This document shows positions 34,217 through 45,800 of a stretch of 64,000 nucleotides of DNA, in pieces. The notes under the pieces were generated by a model. That model saw only the letters and a list, made by a program, of their open reading frames with translations, was not told the origin of the DNA and made no database searches. Each line of letters begins with the position of its first letter. Positions within the stretch are counted from its first letter, which is position 1. Source of the DNA: Sepiola atlantica (taxonomy: Eukaryota; Mollusca; Cephalopoda; Sepiida; Sepiolidae); the NCBI GenBank assembly GCA_963556195.1, contig OY744528.1, forward strand, positions 59,991,661 through 60,055,660, read 5' to 3'. The translations under genes and the position numbers were made by a program.

Positions 34217-34436
34217 AGATTTGGTATCTGTATTTTTGAATCCGAAACTATACTATTAATTCTCAATGTACTATTGCACTATCTTTCAATGCTCAATTTA
34301 GGTGGTATCTGTTATCTGTCATGAGACGATCCTCCCAGGCATTACCCCACCCCCAACTTGGGAGGCGAAATCAAGTATATGTTCGTTCGTCATAATAGCA
34401 TTCCCCAGGCTAGCAAAAATATGAGACGGGGGGGGA

Positions 34437-34438
34437 CA

Positions 34439-34473
<35 letters not shown>

Positions 34474-34501
34474 GTAGTAGTAGTAGTAGTAGTAGTAGTA
34501 T
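34437..34501 (+). repeat. Compound triplet array (ATT)n-(AGT)n
   Basis: About 11 ATT copies run into about 10 AGT copies. Confidence 0.95.
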
Positions 34502-35372
34502 ATATCAATATCTAAAAAAATATAATAAAATTAAATACACGTTATCATCAAGAAGGGGTCTTGCGGTATTCGCAACACGTCTTGTGCTTACATCAGAACT
34601 TCCTACAGACGTCTGTGTATGTATTTTATTTGTTTTGAATAACCCGATCATCAGGTAAGTCATTGGTCAACTGAGCATGAGAATCAGTAGAATGAAAAAT
34701 AGGATCTAGCGGATGAGCTGTCTCGTAGGGTAATAAATGGAAATGTAGCAACAGGCATCAGATGCATTGACGTAGACATCTTGGGTTGATGACCGGCTGG
34801 ACGTAAAGACCACTGAGAGTGAGACGCACATCGCTTTTGTGATGGCATATCTGGAGTGCAGAAGAGGAATACTCTAATATAAAACATGAACATTCGTTTG
34901 CGTCCAATGGCTGTACCGCGTCATTTTAAGAGTCGGGTTGGGTCTATTTTAGATTTTCGCCATTTAAGAAACTTTAAGCTAAGGAATTCCTCGATGTAAA
35001 AATGAGAATTGAAAAGTCCAACGTGTTATGCGGGGGGGGGGATGAAGTGATGTCACTGCGACTGAAGCCCGAGTTGCAGTCATAGCTTGTAAGTCAGGAT
35101 TTAGTTCTTCCACCCGAGAAAACATTTTGCGAGGCCCAAGTCTTCACGTTACTTCTTGATACTCGTGGAGTATGAGGTGCTTGTCGTCATTAATTTATTT
35201 GTATCTTTCTATTCTGTATATCGTTTCTCTTCTGATTTTATGGATAGTAGAGGTGTTTATTAGAAGTAGAAGGCGAGATCTTTCCCCATATTGATGCGCA
35301 GTGTTTAGTCGCAAGAGTAAAGCAGTCAGGATTGTTGGTCGCAATGGTTTAAAATCTCAGGCGATGATGATG

Positions 35373-35432
35373 TTGTTTGATTGTTTGTTTGATTGTTTGT
35401 TTGATTGTTTGTTTGATTGTTTGTTTGATTGT
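35373..35432 (+). repeat. 12-bp minisatellite, 5 copies
   Basis: Five perfect units of 'ttgtttgattgt'. Confidence 0.95.
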
Positions 35433-35464
35433 CACCGTTCGCACTTCACCTGTACATGAATGTT

Positions 35465-35815
35465 TTAGATGGTGGAAGGACGGACGAATAACTTAAATAA
35501 AGGGAAAATGAAAAGAGAAGAGAGGAGAGGAATGGAATTACGTAAATAATTAAGAGAGAAGGAAATAAGAGATACGAGAGAGGGAGAGAGAAAGTCTATT
35601 ATGAAATGACAATGTATTTTTATTTTGTGAAATCCTTTGACTTTATAATGAAATGCAAGTAATTAAAGAGGGAGAAAGCGGAAAGAGAAGAGAGAAAGGA
35701 AAGTAAGGGAAGAGAGAGGACAAAAGAGATACAGATGAGAAGAGGAAAGAGAAGGAGTCTATGATGACATCACAATGCATTCTGATTTTGGGAAATACTT
35801 TGACGTTGTAATTCT
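35465..35815 (+). repeat. About 163-bp tandem duplication, purine-rich
   Basis: 'agtctattatgaaatgacaa' at 35593 and 'agtctatgatgacatcacaa' at 35756 head matching tails ('ttttgtgaaatcctttgact' and 'ttttgggaaatactttgacg'). Both are preceded by GA-rich purine tracts. Divergence is moderate, so the event is old. Confidence 0.7.
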
Positions 35816-36466
35816 TGTGAAAACATAATTTTCAACTTTTATAAACGTGTCGAAAACCAGCCTTATGCGTTTTACTGTGGGTCCGTTACTCTTTTGTGAA
35901 GAATCCCACTTCTGACACCAGTTTTATGAACGTGATCCTATGACATCAATTTTATAAACGTGTAAATTAGCATTGAATGTTAATTATGTGTAAGGTTGGA
36001 AAATCCCCGCCCCCCTCACCACGCGTCTCCTATCCTTTATGTTTTAATCAGGTCCGCGGGTCACATGCTAAGACCCGCGGTAGTAAAACGACTTTTCATT
36101 AAAACGATAAAAGGGTGAACAGCAAGTAATCATGGTAGAGAAAGAACGGGACACATTTGAATCACAGTTCATAAACATAAATATAAGAAATAAAACACTT
36201 GTACGAATTAACAGAAAGCGAGATTATGCAAACTTAACAAGACCAAATAAAAGTTCTGCTCTGGGGAGTTTTTGATATGGGGCTGGTTTAGATAAGATCG
36301 AGAATGGTTGATCAGTCCAGAGTTATAAAAATTGCAAAATATGAAAGTTAAAAATAAGTAATTTGTTTTCGTTTTTTTTTCATAGGGCACATATCTTTTT
36401 ATAGCCTTTTTTGTCTGTTAATTGACCGCTGAGTGGAAGATATTACACAGGATGTTAGGTCCATTC

Positions 36467-36560
36467 TTTCTCGGATCCTTGTATACAGGGATATAGCTTT
36501 CGATTGAAGTGCTGGATCGGCACAACATCTTGACACGACTTCACCCCTCCGCTCTTGAAA
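36467..36560 (+). repeat. Diverged relative of the 89-bp satellite unit, outside the array
   Basis: The order of words follows the satellite unit: 'tccttgtatacagggatata', 'tttcgatt', 'ggatcggca', 'caacatcttg', 'acttcacccctccgctcttg' and 'aaat'. Each lies at the expected position for one unit with substitutions and small indels. It lies about 300 bp before the first clean unit. Confidence 0.65.
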
Positions 36561-36760
36561 TCTGACTGTCTTGTCTTTTGCGGATAGTTTTTTGTGTGGA
36601 GTTTTCGGCTATATAAAAGATATTGTCACATAATTTTAGATTCTGATGTCCGTCTTTCGCGGATAGTTTTTAGTGTGGAGTTGACAGCTATATGAAGGAT
36701 ATTTGTACAGAATTTTGATTCTGAATCCGTCCTTCGACGATAGTTTTTCGGTGGCGAGAT
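36561..36760 (+). repeat. 79-bp tandem repeat, 2.5 copies, beside satellite
   Basis: 'gcggatagttttttgtgtgg' starts at 36580 and 'gcggatagtttttagtgtgg' at 36659. A third degenerate start, 'acgatagtttttcggtgg', is at 36737. The word 'tgaatccgtccttcgacgat' at 36722 resembles the 'tgaaattcgtcccttg' start of the 89-bp unit, so this may be a distant derivative. Confidence 0.65.
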
Positions 36761-36861
36761 ATAGGTAATTTCGTATCCAGAAAGGAAATCATTGCCTCCG
36801 TCTATATGGTAAACTTTGTCGGATTGGATTATTCCTTGTGAATCTCCTTTTGTTTTTTTTT

Positions 36862-39800
36862 TGTATGCGGGGATTTATTATTTCGATTTCTGCTTGGTCG
36901 GAAGCAAATCTTGGAAACGTCATCTTACTCCACCGTTGAAATTCGTCCCTTGTACGGGGATATATATTATTTCGATTTCTGCTTGGTCGGCAGCAAATCT
37001 TGGAAACGTCATCTTTCCTCCACCGTTGAAATTCGTCCCTTGTGCGGGGATATATATTATTTCGATTTCTGCTTGGTCGGCAGCAAATCTTGGAAACGTC
37101 ATCTTACTCCACCGTTGAAATTCGTCCCTTGTGCGGGGATATATATTATTTCAATTTCTGCTTGGTCGGCAGCAAATCTTGGAAACGTCATCTTTCCTCC
37201 ACCGTTGAAATTCGTCCCTTGTGCGGGGATATATATTATTTCGATTTCTGCTTGGTCGGCAGCAAATCTTGGAAACGTCATCTTTCCTCCACCGTTGAAA
37301 TTCGTCCCTTGTGCGGGGATATATATTATTTCGATTTCTGCTTGGTCGGCAGCAAATCTTGGAAACGTCATCTTACTCCACCGTTGAACTTCGTCCCTTG
37401 TGCGGGGATATATATAATTTCGATTTCTGCTTGGTCGGCAGCAACTCTTGGAAACGTCATCTTACTCAACCGTTGAAATTCGTCCCTTGTGCGGGGATAT
37501 ATATTATTTCGATTTCTGCTTGGTCGGCAGCAAATCTTGGAAACGTCATCTTACTCCACCGTTGAACTTCGTCCCTTGTGCGGGGATATATATTATTTCG
37601 ATTTCTGCTTGGTCAGCATCAAATCTTGGAAACGTCATCTTACTCCACCGTTGAAATTCGTCCCTTGTGCGGGGATATATATTATTTCGATTTCTGCTTG
37701 GTCGGCAGCAAATCTTGGAAACGTCATCTTACTCCACCGTTGAAATTCGTCCCTTGTACGGGGATATATATAATTTCGATTTCTGCTTGGTCGGCAGCAA
37801 ATCTTGGAAACGTCATCTTTCCTCCACCGTTGAAATTCGTCCCTTGTGCGGGGATATATATTATTTCGATTTCTCCTTGGTCGGCAGCAAATCTTGGAAA
37901 CGTCATCTTACTCCACCGTTGAAATTCGTCCCTTGTGCGGGGATATATATTATTTCGATTTCTGCTTGGTCGGCAGCAAATCTTGGAAACGTCATCTTAC
38001 TCCACCGTTGAAATTCGTCCCTTGTGCGGGGATATATATTATTTCGATTTCTGCTTGGTCGGCAGCAAATCTTGGAAACGTCATCTTACTCCACCGTTGA
38101 AATTCGTCCCTTGTACGGGGATATATATAATTTCGATTTCTGCTTGGTCGGCAGCAAATCTTGGAAACGTCATCTTTCCTCCACCGTTGAAATTCGTCCC
38201 TTGTGCGGGGATATATATTATTTCGATTTCTGCTTGGTCGGCAGCAAATCTTGGAAACGTCATCTTACTCCACCGTTGAAATTCGTCCCTTGTGCGGGGA
38301 TATATATTATTTCGATTTTTGCTTGGTCGGCAGCAAATCTTGGAAACGTCATCTTACTCCACCGTTGAAATTCGTCCCTTGTACGGGGATATATATAATT
38401 TCGATTTCTGCTTGGTCGGCAGCAAATCTTGGAAACGTCATCTTACTCCACCGTTGAAATTCGTCCCTTGTGCGGGGATATATATTATTTCGATTTCTGC
38501 TTGGTCGGCAGCAAATCTTGGAAACGTCATCTTACTCCACCGTTGAAATTCGTCCCTTGTGCGGGGATATATATTATTTCAATTTCTGCTTGGTCGGCAG
38601 CAAATCTTGTAAATGTCATCTTTCCTCCACCGTTGAAATTCGTCCCTTGTGCGGGGATATATATTATTTCGATTTCTGCTTGGTCGGCAGCAAATCTTGG
38701 AAACGTCATCTTTCCTCCACCGTTGAAATTCGTCCCTTGTGCGGGGATATATATTATTTCGATTTCTGCTTGGTCGGCAGCAAATCTTGGAAACGTCATC
38801 TTACTCCACCGTTGAAATTCGTCCCTTGTACGGGGATATATATTATTTCGATTTCTGCTTGGTCGGCAGCAAATCTTAGAAACGTCATCTTACTCCACCG
38901 TTGAAATTCGTCCCTTGTGCGGGGATATATATTATTTCAATTTCTGCTTGGTCGGCAGCAAATCTTGTAAATGTCATCTTTCCTCCACCGTTGAAATTCG
39001 TCCCTTGTGCGGGGATATATATTATTTCGATTTCTGCTTGGTCGGCAGCAAATCTTGGAAACGTCATCTTACTTCACCGTTGAAATTCGTCCCTTGTGCG
39101 GGGATATATATTATTTCGATTTCTGCTTGGTCGGCAGCAAATCTTGGAAACGTCATCTTACTCCACCGTTGAAATTCGTCCCTTGTGCGGGGATATATAT
39201 TATTTCGATTTCTGCTTGGTCGGCAGCAAATCTTGGAAACGTCATCTTACTCCACCGTTGAAATTCGTCCCTTGTGCGGGGATATATATATTATTCTTAT
39301 TTATGCTTGGTCGGCAGCAAATCTTGGAAACGTCATCTTACTCCACCGTTGAAATTCGTCCCTTGTTCGAGGATATATATTATTTCGATTTCTGCTTGGT
39401 CGGCAGCAAATCTTGGAAACGTCATCTTACTCCACCGTTGAAATTCGTCCCTTGTGCGGGGATATATATTATTTCGATTTCTGCTTGGTCGGCAGCAAAT
39501 CTTGGAAACGTCATCTTACTCCACCGTTGAAATTCGTCCCTTGTGCGGGGATATATATATTATTCTTATTTATGCTTGGTCGGCAGCAAATCTTGGAAAC
39601 GTCATCTTACTCCACCGTTGAAATTCGTCCCTTGTTCGAGGATATATATTATTTCGATTTCTGCTTGGTCGGCAGCAAATCTTGGAAACGTCATCTTACT
39701 CCACCGTTGAAATTCGTCCCTTGTGCGGGGATATATATTATTTCGATTTCTGCTTGGTCGGCAGCAAATCTTAGAAACGTCATCTTACTCCACCGTTGAA

Positions 39801-42800
39801 ATTCGTCCCTTGTGCGGGGATATATATTATTTCGATTTCTGCTTGGTCGGCAGCAAATCTTAGAAACGTCATCTTACTCCACCGTTGAAATTCGTCCCTT
39901 GTTCGAGGATATATATTATTTCGATTTCTGCTTGGTCGGCAGCAAATCTTAGAAACGTCATCTTACTCCACCGTTGAAATTCGTCCCTTGTTCGAGGATA
40001 TATATTATTTCGATTTCTGCTTGGTCGGCAGCAAATCTTGGAAACGTCATCTTACTCCACCGTTGAAATTCGTCCCTTGTGCGGGGATATATATTATTTC
40101 GATTTCTGCTTGGTCGGCAGCAAATCTTAGAAACGTCATCTTACTCCACCGTTGAAATTCGTCCCTTGTGCGGGGATATATATTATTTCGATTTCTGCTT
40201 GGTCGGCAGCAAATCTTGGAAACGTCATCTTACTCCACCGTTGAAATTCGTCCCTTGTGCGGGGATATATATTATTTCGATTTCTGCTTGGTCGGCAGCA
40301 AATCTTAGAAACGTCATCTTACTCCACCGTTGAAATTCGTCCCTTGTGCGGGGATATATATTATTTCGATTTCTGCTTGGTCGGCAGCAAATCTTGGAAA
40401 CGTCATCTTACTCCACCGTTGAAATTCGTCCCTTGTGCGGGGATATATATTATTTCGATTTCTGCTTGGTCGGCAGCAAATCTTAGAAACGTCATCTTAC
40501 TCCACCGTTGAAATTCGTCCCTTGTGCGGGGATATATATTATTTCGATTTCTGCTTGGTCGGCAGCAAATCTTGGAAACGTCATCTTTCCTCCACCGTTG
40601 AAATTCGTCCCTTGTGCGGGGATATATATTATTTCGATTTCTGCTTGGTCGGCAGCAAATCTTAGAAACGTCATCTTACTCCACCGTTGAAATTCGTCCC
40701 TTGTTCGAGGATATATATTATTTCGATTTCTGCTTGGTCGTCAGCAAATCTTGGAAACGTCATCTTACTCCACCGTTGAAATTCGTCCCTTGTTCGAGGA
40801 TATATATTATTTCGATTTCTGCTTGGTCGGCAGCAAATCTTGGAAACGTCATCTTACTCCACCGTTGAAATTCGTCCCTTGTGCGGGGATATATATTATT
40901 TCGATTTCTGCTTGGTCGGCAGCAAATCTTAGAAACGTCATCTTACTCCACCGTTGAAATTCGTCCCTTGTGCGGGGATATATATTATGTCGATTTCTGC
41001 TTGGTCGGCAGCAAATCTTGGAAACGTCATGTTACTCCACCGTTGAAATTCGTCTCTTGTACGGGGATATATATAATTTCGATTTCTGCTTGGTCGGCAG
41101 CAAATCTTGGAAACGTCATCTTACTCCACCGTTGAAATTCGTCCCTTGTGCGGGGATATATATTATTTCGATTTCTGCTTGGTCGGCAGCAAATCTTGTA
41201 AACGTCATCTTTCCTCCACCGTTGAAATTCGTCCCTTGTGCGGGGATATATATTATTTCGATTTCTGCTTGGTCGGCAGCAAATCTTGGAAACGTCATCT
41301 TTCCTCCACCGTTGAAATTCGTCCCTTGTGCGGGGATATATATTATTTCGATTTCTGCTTGGTCGGCAGCAAATCTTGGAAACGTCATCTTACTCCACCG
41401 TTGAAATTCGTCCCTTGTACGGGGATATATATTATTTCGATTTCTGCTTGGTCGGCAGCAAATCTTGGAAACGTCATCTTACTCCACCGTTGAAATTCGT
41501 CCCTTGTGCGGGGATATATATATTATTCTGATTTATGCTTGGTCGGCAGCAAATCTTGGAAACGTCATCTTACTCCACCGTTGAAATTCGTCCCTTGTTC
41601 GAGGATATATATTATTTCGATTTCTGCTTGGTCGGCAGCAAATCTTGGAAACGTCATCTTACTCCACCGTTGAAATTCGTCCCTTGTGCGGGGATATATA
41701 TTATTTCGATTTCTGCTTGGTCGGCAGCAAATCTTAGAAACGTCATCTTACTCCACCGTTGAAATTCGTCCCTTGTGCGGGGATATATATTATTTCGATT
41801 TCAGCTTGGTCGGCAGCAAATCTTGGAAACGTCATCTTACTCCACCGTTGAAATTCGTCCCTTGTGCGGGGATATATATTATTTCGATTTCTGCTTGGTC
41901 GGCAGCAAATCTTGGAAACGTCATCTTACTCCACCGTTGAAATTCGTCCCTTGTGCGGGGATATATATTATTTCGATTTCTGCTTGGTCGGCAGCAAATC
42001 TTGGAAACGTCATCTTACTCCACCGTTGAAATTCGTCCCTTGTGCGGGGATATATATTATTTCGATTTCTGCTTGGTCGGCAGCAAATCTTGGAAACGTC
42101 ATCTTTCCTCCACCGTTGAAATTCGTCCCTTGTGCGGGGATATATATTATTTCGATTTCTGCTTGGTCGGCAGCAAATCTTAGAAACGTCATCTTACTCC
42201 ACCGTTGAAATTCGTCCTTTGTGCGGGGATATATATTATTTCGATTTCTGCTTGGTCGGCAGCAAATCTTGGAAACGTCATCTTACTCCACCGTTGAAAT
42301 TCGTCCCTTGTGCGGGGATATATATTATTTCGATTTCTGCTTGGTCGGCAGCAAATCTTAGAAACGTCATCTGACTCCACCGTTGAAATTCGTCCCTTGT
42401 GCGGGGATATATATTATTTCGATTTCTGCTTGGTCGGCAGCAAATCTTGGAAACGTCATCTTACTCCACCGTTGAAATTCGTCCCTTGTGCGGGGATATA
42501 TATTATTTCGATTTCTGCTTGGTCGGCAGCAAATCTTAGAAACGTCATCTTACTCCACCGTTGAAATTCGTCCCTTGTTCGAGGATATATATTATTTCGA
42601 TTTCTGCTTGGTCGGCAGCAAATCTTAGAAACGTCATCTTACTCCACCGTTGAAATTCGTCCCTTGTTCGAGGATATATATTATTTCGATTTCTGCTTGG
42701 TCGGCAGCAAATCTTGGAAACGTCATCTTACTCCACCGTTGAAATTCGTCCCTTGTTCGTTGATATATATTATTTCGATTTCTGCTTGGTCGGCAGCAAA

Positions 42801-45800
42801 TCTTGGAAACGTCATCTTACTCCACCGTTGAAATTCGTCCCTTGTGCGGGGATATATATTATTTCGATTTCTGCTTGGTCGGCAGCAAATCTTGGAAACG
42901 TCATCTTACTCCACCGTTGAAATTCGTCCCTTGTGCGGGGATATATATTATTTCGATTTCTGCTTGGTCGGCAGCAAATCTTAGAAACGTCATCTTACTC
43001 CACCGTTGAAATTCGTCCCTTGTTCGAGGATATATATTATTTCGATTTCTGCTTGGTCGGCAGCAAATCTTAGAAACGTCATCTTACTCCACCGTTGAAA
43101 TTCGTCCCTTGTTCGAGGATATATATTATTTCGATTTCTGCTTGGTCGGCAGCAAATCTTAGAAACGTCATCTTACTCCACCGTTGAAATTCGTCCCTTA
43201 TTCGAGGATATATATTATTTCGATTTCTGCTTGGTCGGCAGCAAATCTTGGAAACGTCATCTTACTCCACCGTTGAAATTCGTCCCTTGTGCGGGGATAT
43301 ATATTATTTCGATTTCTGCTTGGTCGGCAGCAAATCTTGGAAACGTCATCTTACTCCACCGTTGAAATTCGTCCCTTGTGCGGGGATATATATTATTTCG
43401 ATTTCTGCTTGGTCGGCAGCAAATCTTAGAAACGTCATCTTACTCCACCGTTGAAATTCGTCCCTTGTTCGAGGATATATATTATTTCGATTTCTGCTTG
43501 GTCGGCAGCAAATCTTAGAAACGTCATCTTACTCCACCGTTGAAATTCGTCCCTTGTTCGAGGATATATATTATTTCGATTTCTGCTTGGTCGGCAGCAA
43601 ATCTTGGAAACGTCATCTTACTCCACCGTTGAAATTCGTCCCTTGTGCGGGGATATATATTATTTCGATTTCTGCTTGGTCGGCAGCAAATCTTAGAAAC
43701 GTCATCTTACTCCACCGTTGAAATTCGTCCCTTGTGCGGGGATATATATTATTTCGATTTCTGCTTGGTCGGCAGCAAATCTTGGAAACGTCATCTTACT
43801 CCACCGTTGAAATTCGTCCCTTGTGCGGGGATATATATTATTTCGATTTCTGCTTGGTCGGCAGCAAATCTTGGAAACGTCATCTTACTCCACCGTTGAA
43901 ATTCGTCCCTTGTGCGGGGATATATATTATTTCGATTTCTGCTTGGTCGGCAGCAAATCTTAGAAACGTCATCACACTTCACCGTTGAAATTCGTCCCTT
44001 GTGCGGGGATATATATTATTTCGATTTCTGCTTGGTCGGCAGCAAATCTTAGAAACGTCATCTTACTCCACCGTTGAAATTCGTCCCTTGTTCGAGGATA
44101 TATATTATTTCGATTTCTGCTTGGTCGTCAGCAAATCTTGGAAACGTCATCTTACTCCACCGTTGAAATTCGTCCCTTGTTCGAGGATATATATTATTTC
44201 GATTTCTGCTTGGTCGGCAGCAAATCTTGGAAACGTCATCTTACTCCACCGTTGAAATTCGTCCCTTGTGCGGGGATATATATTATTTCGATTTCTGCTT
44301 GGTCGGCAGCAAATCTTGGAAACGTCATCTTACTCCACCGTTGAAATTCGTCCCTTGTGCGGGGATATATATATTATTCTTATTTATGCTTGGTCGGCAG
44401 CAAATCTTGGAAACGTCATCTTACTCCACCGTTGAAATTCGTCCCTTGTTCGAGGATATATATTATTTCGATTTCTGCTTGGTCGGCAGCAAATCTTGGA
44501 AACGTCATCTTACTCCACCGTTGAAATTCGTCCCTTGTGCGGGGATATATATTATTTCGATTTCTGCTTGGTCGGCAGCAAATCTTGGAAACGTCATCTT
44601 ACTCCACCGTTGAAATTCGTCCCTTGTGCGGGGATATATATATTATTCTTATTTATGCTTGGTCGGCAGCAAATCTTGGAAACGTCATCTTACTCCACCG
44701 TTGAAATTCGCTCCTTGTTCGAGGATATATATTATTTCGATTTCTGCTTGGTCGGCAGCAAATCTTGGAAACGTCATCTTACTCCACCGTTGAAATTCGT
44801 CCCTTGTGCGGGGATATATATTATTTCGATTTCTGCTTGGTCGGCAGCAAATCTTAGAAACGTCATCTTACTCCACCGTTGAAATTCGTCCCTTGTGCGG
44901 GGATATATATTATTTCGATTTCTGCTTGGTCGGCAGCAAATCTTAGAAACGTCATCTTACTCCACCGTTGAAATTCGTCCCTTGTTCGAGGATATATATT
45001 ATTTCGATTTCTGCTTGGTCGGCAGCAAATCTTAGAAACGTCATCTTACTCCACCGTTGAAATTCGTCCCTTGTTCGAGGATATATATTATTTCGATTTC
45101 TGCTTGGTCGGCAGCAAATCTTGGAAACGTCATCTTACTCCACCGTTGAAATTCGTCCCTTGTGCGGGGATATATATTATTTCGATTTCTGCTTGGTCGG
45201 CAGCAAATCTTAGAAACGTCATCTTACTCCACCGTTGAAATTCGTCCCTTGTGCGGGGATATATATTATTTCGATTTCTGCTTGGTCGGCAGCAAATCTT
45301 GGAAACGTCATCTTACTCCACCGTTGAAATTCGTCCCTTGTGCGGGGATATATATTATTTCGATTTCTGCTTGGTCGGCAGCAAATCTTAGAAACGTCAT
45401 CTTACTCCACCGTTGAAATTCGTCCCTTGTGCGGGGATATATATTATTTCGATTTCTGCTTGGTCGGCAGCAAATCTTAGAAACGTCATCTTACTCCACC
45501 GTTGAAATTCGTCCCTTGTTCGAGGATATATATTATTTCGATTTCTGCTTGGTCGTCAGCAAATCTTGGAAACGTCATCTTACTCCACCGTTGAAATTCG
45601 TCCCTTGTTCGAGGATATATATTATTTCGATTTCTGCTTGGTCGGCAGCAAATCTTGGAAACGTCATCTTACTCCACCGTTGAAATTCGTCCCTTGTGCG
45701 GGGATATATATTATTTCGATTTCTGCTTGGTCGGCAGCAAATCTTGGAAACGTCATCTTACTCCACCGTTGAAATTCGTCCCTTGTGCGGGGATATATAT

